Shown piece after piece: positions 63,228 to 64,000 of a DNA stretch of 64,000 bases. The translations under genes were made by a program, and so were the position numbers. Below the pieces are notes generated by a model. The model was not told the DNA's origin and searched no databases. It saw nothing but the letters and a program-made list of their open reading frames with translations. Origin of the DNA: Longimicrobiales bacterium (lineage in GTDB: Bacteria; Gemmatimonadota; Gemmatimonadetes; Longimicrobiales; Gaopeijiaceae); NCBI GenBank assembly GCA_028284495.1, contig JANQRP010000007.1:1-64000 (forward strand). The letters run 5' to 3'. The number at the start of each line of letters is the position of its first letter. The first letter of the stretch is position 1.

Positions 63228-64000
63228 CTACCTTCCCCCGATACGTCGACCCGCCTCGACCGCGTCGAAGGCATCCTGGTTGCGGCGCTGCATGATGAAG
63301 AAGTCCCAGCCCTCCGCCATGAGCTCCTCGACGTCGGTGGCATTGTTGGCCGGATAGCCGCACGACTTGTCGAACTCCTTGCACGCCTGGAGAATCTGCG
63401 CGACCGCCGCGTCGAAGCCTTCCTGGTCGCGAACCCGCTCGCCCTCTTCGTTCACGGAGCTGAACACACCCCCCAGCGTACCGGCTCCGACGATGACCAC
63501 GCTGACCGCCGGATGGCCGGCGATCTCGAGGGCGTTCGCGGCACCGTCCCGGCTCTCGACGATCACGGTGAGCAGGAGTTCACCATCGGGGTTGAGCGGC
63601 CAGACGTCCGCGCGCCGGAGATACTCGTCGGGCGACATGCCCCAGTAGGCGGCGGCACGCTCGAACCCCTCCTCCGGACGCTCGCCCCCCTGCGAGGTGA
63701 ACCGCATGGCCGCGACCGTCCGGTCGATCTCCTCCACCGTCTCGACCTCCTGCATCGCGACTGCGACCTGGCCGTCGTTCAGCTGGTCGATCATGCGCCG
63801 CGTCGCGGCGTCCGGGTCGTCATGGACGATCGGAATCTTGGCGAAGAACGGATCGGTCCCGGCCGACCCGCCGGCCGCCACGATCGCCTCCATGTAGGCC
63901 CGGTACTGCTCGGCGGTGCGGGGCGAATAGTTGTTGAGCACGAAGTCGTCCCGATCGTAGCCCACGAGGTCCTCGGCGGCGGCGGCCAGATCCGGCGGCT
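63228..64000 (-). CDS. HpcH/HpaI aldolase-like protein, N-terminus outside the window
   Basis: Partial gene; the frame is open to the right edge, giving at least 257 residues. The sequence follows the HpcH/HpaI aldolase fold: GQVAVAMQEVETVEEIDRTV, AAAYWGMSPDEYLRRADVWP, LLLTVIVESRDGAANALEIA and VVIVGAGTLGGVFSS. In active class II aldolases the last block is usually GPxDLS, with an aspartate binding the metal; here a threonine stands there, so catalysis may be altered. The glutamate in VIVES is kept. Same strand as the amidohydrolase and NagB fusion, so probably one operon. Confidence 0.75.
   Translation of the reverse strand, partial: PPDLAAAAEDLVGYDRDDFVLNNYSPRTAEQYRAYMEAIVAAGGSAGTDPFFAKIPIVHDDPDAATRRMIDQLNDGQVAVAMQEVETVEEIDRTVAAMRFTSQGGERPEEGFERAAAYWGMSPDEYLRRADVWPLNPDGELLLTVIVESRDGAANALEIAGHPAVSVVIVGAGTLGGVFSSVNEEGERVRDQEGFDAAVAQILQACKEFDKSCGYPANNATDVEELMAEGWDFFIMQRRNQDAFDAVEAGRRIGGR

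Overview
The window is uniformly GC-rich (by eye around 70 %; not computed) chromosomal DNA with tight, overlapping operons. The family content is nine PadR-type regulators each paired with an ADOP permease (acidobacterial duplicated orphan permease, MacB/FtsX-like), a BlaI/M56 pair whose peptidase carries a SusC-like plug domain, a fused E1 alpha/beta dehydrogenase and a fused NagB/PIG-L protein. This fits a Gemmatimonadota-type bacterium (Acidobacteriota is the next option). The assignment is inferred from families only; no rRNA, tRNA, CRISPR array, transposase or phage gene is seen.

Layout. 0-6.6 kb: M20 amidohydrolase, gamma-glutamyltransferase lipoprotein, a GT39-like membrane glycosyltransferase with C-terminal TPRs (reverse) and an MsbA-like ABC exporter. 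6.6-14.7 kb: reverse-strand housekeeping genes in near-continuous overlap: two small proteins, DedA, a dephospho-CoA kinase fused to a PHP phosphoesterase, NrnA-like DHH phosphatase, an unknown protein, Fur-family regulator, agmatinase, cardiolipin synthase-like PLD, CcdA. 14.8-19.1 kb: arginine decarboxylase (with the agmatinase it gives arginine to putrescine) and the fused 2-oxoacid dehydrogenase E1. 19.2-24.4 kb: four ATGA-overlapping lipoprotein genes built from barrel-less SusC-like plug modules, a relic of a fifth, then blaI and the M56-plug gene behind a clear promoter with two palindromes. 24.4-28.3 kb: PorT-like barrel, alpha/beta hydrolase, HEAT-repeat protein, DUF2461 protein.

28.4-57.1 kb is the most striking region: nine PadR-ADOP modules back to back, alternating so that PadR genes often face away from each other across short operator-bearing spacers while permease genes meet tail to tail. 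Each PadR precedes its permease by overlap or short gap. The PadR subtype matches the permease N-terminal prefix type (4 + 3 + 2), eight modules have their own distinct palindrome, and several permeases have an internal Shine-Dalgarno and start codon exactly where the prefix ends. One permease is split at that point. No ATPase gene accompanies any of them.

57.1-64 kb: CoA-transferase family III with a TetR repressor and a divergent small membrane protein sharing an inverted repeat, then a reverse-strand run of an aldolase-like protein (cut by the window edge), a secreted amidohydrolase and a NagB/PIG-L fusion.

The two candidates for undescribed biology are the plug-module lipoprotein operon next to the BlaI/M56-plug pair, and the nine-module PadR-ADOP array with its prefix-to-regulator correspondence. 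Start codons were chosen by overlap with the upstream stop, ribosome-binding sites and family N-termini; they are predictions.
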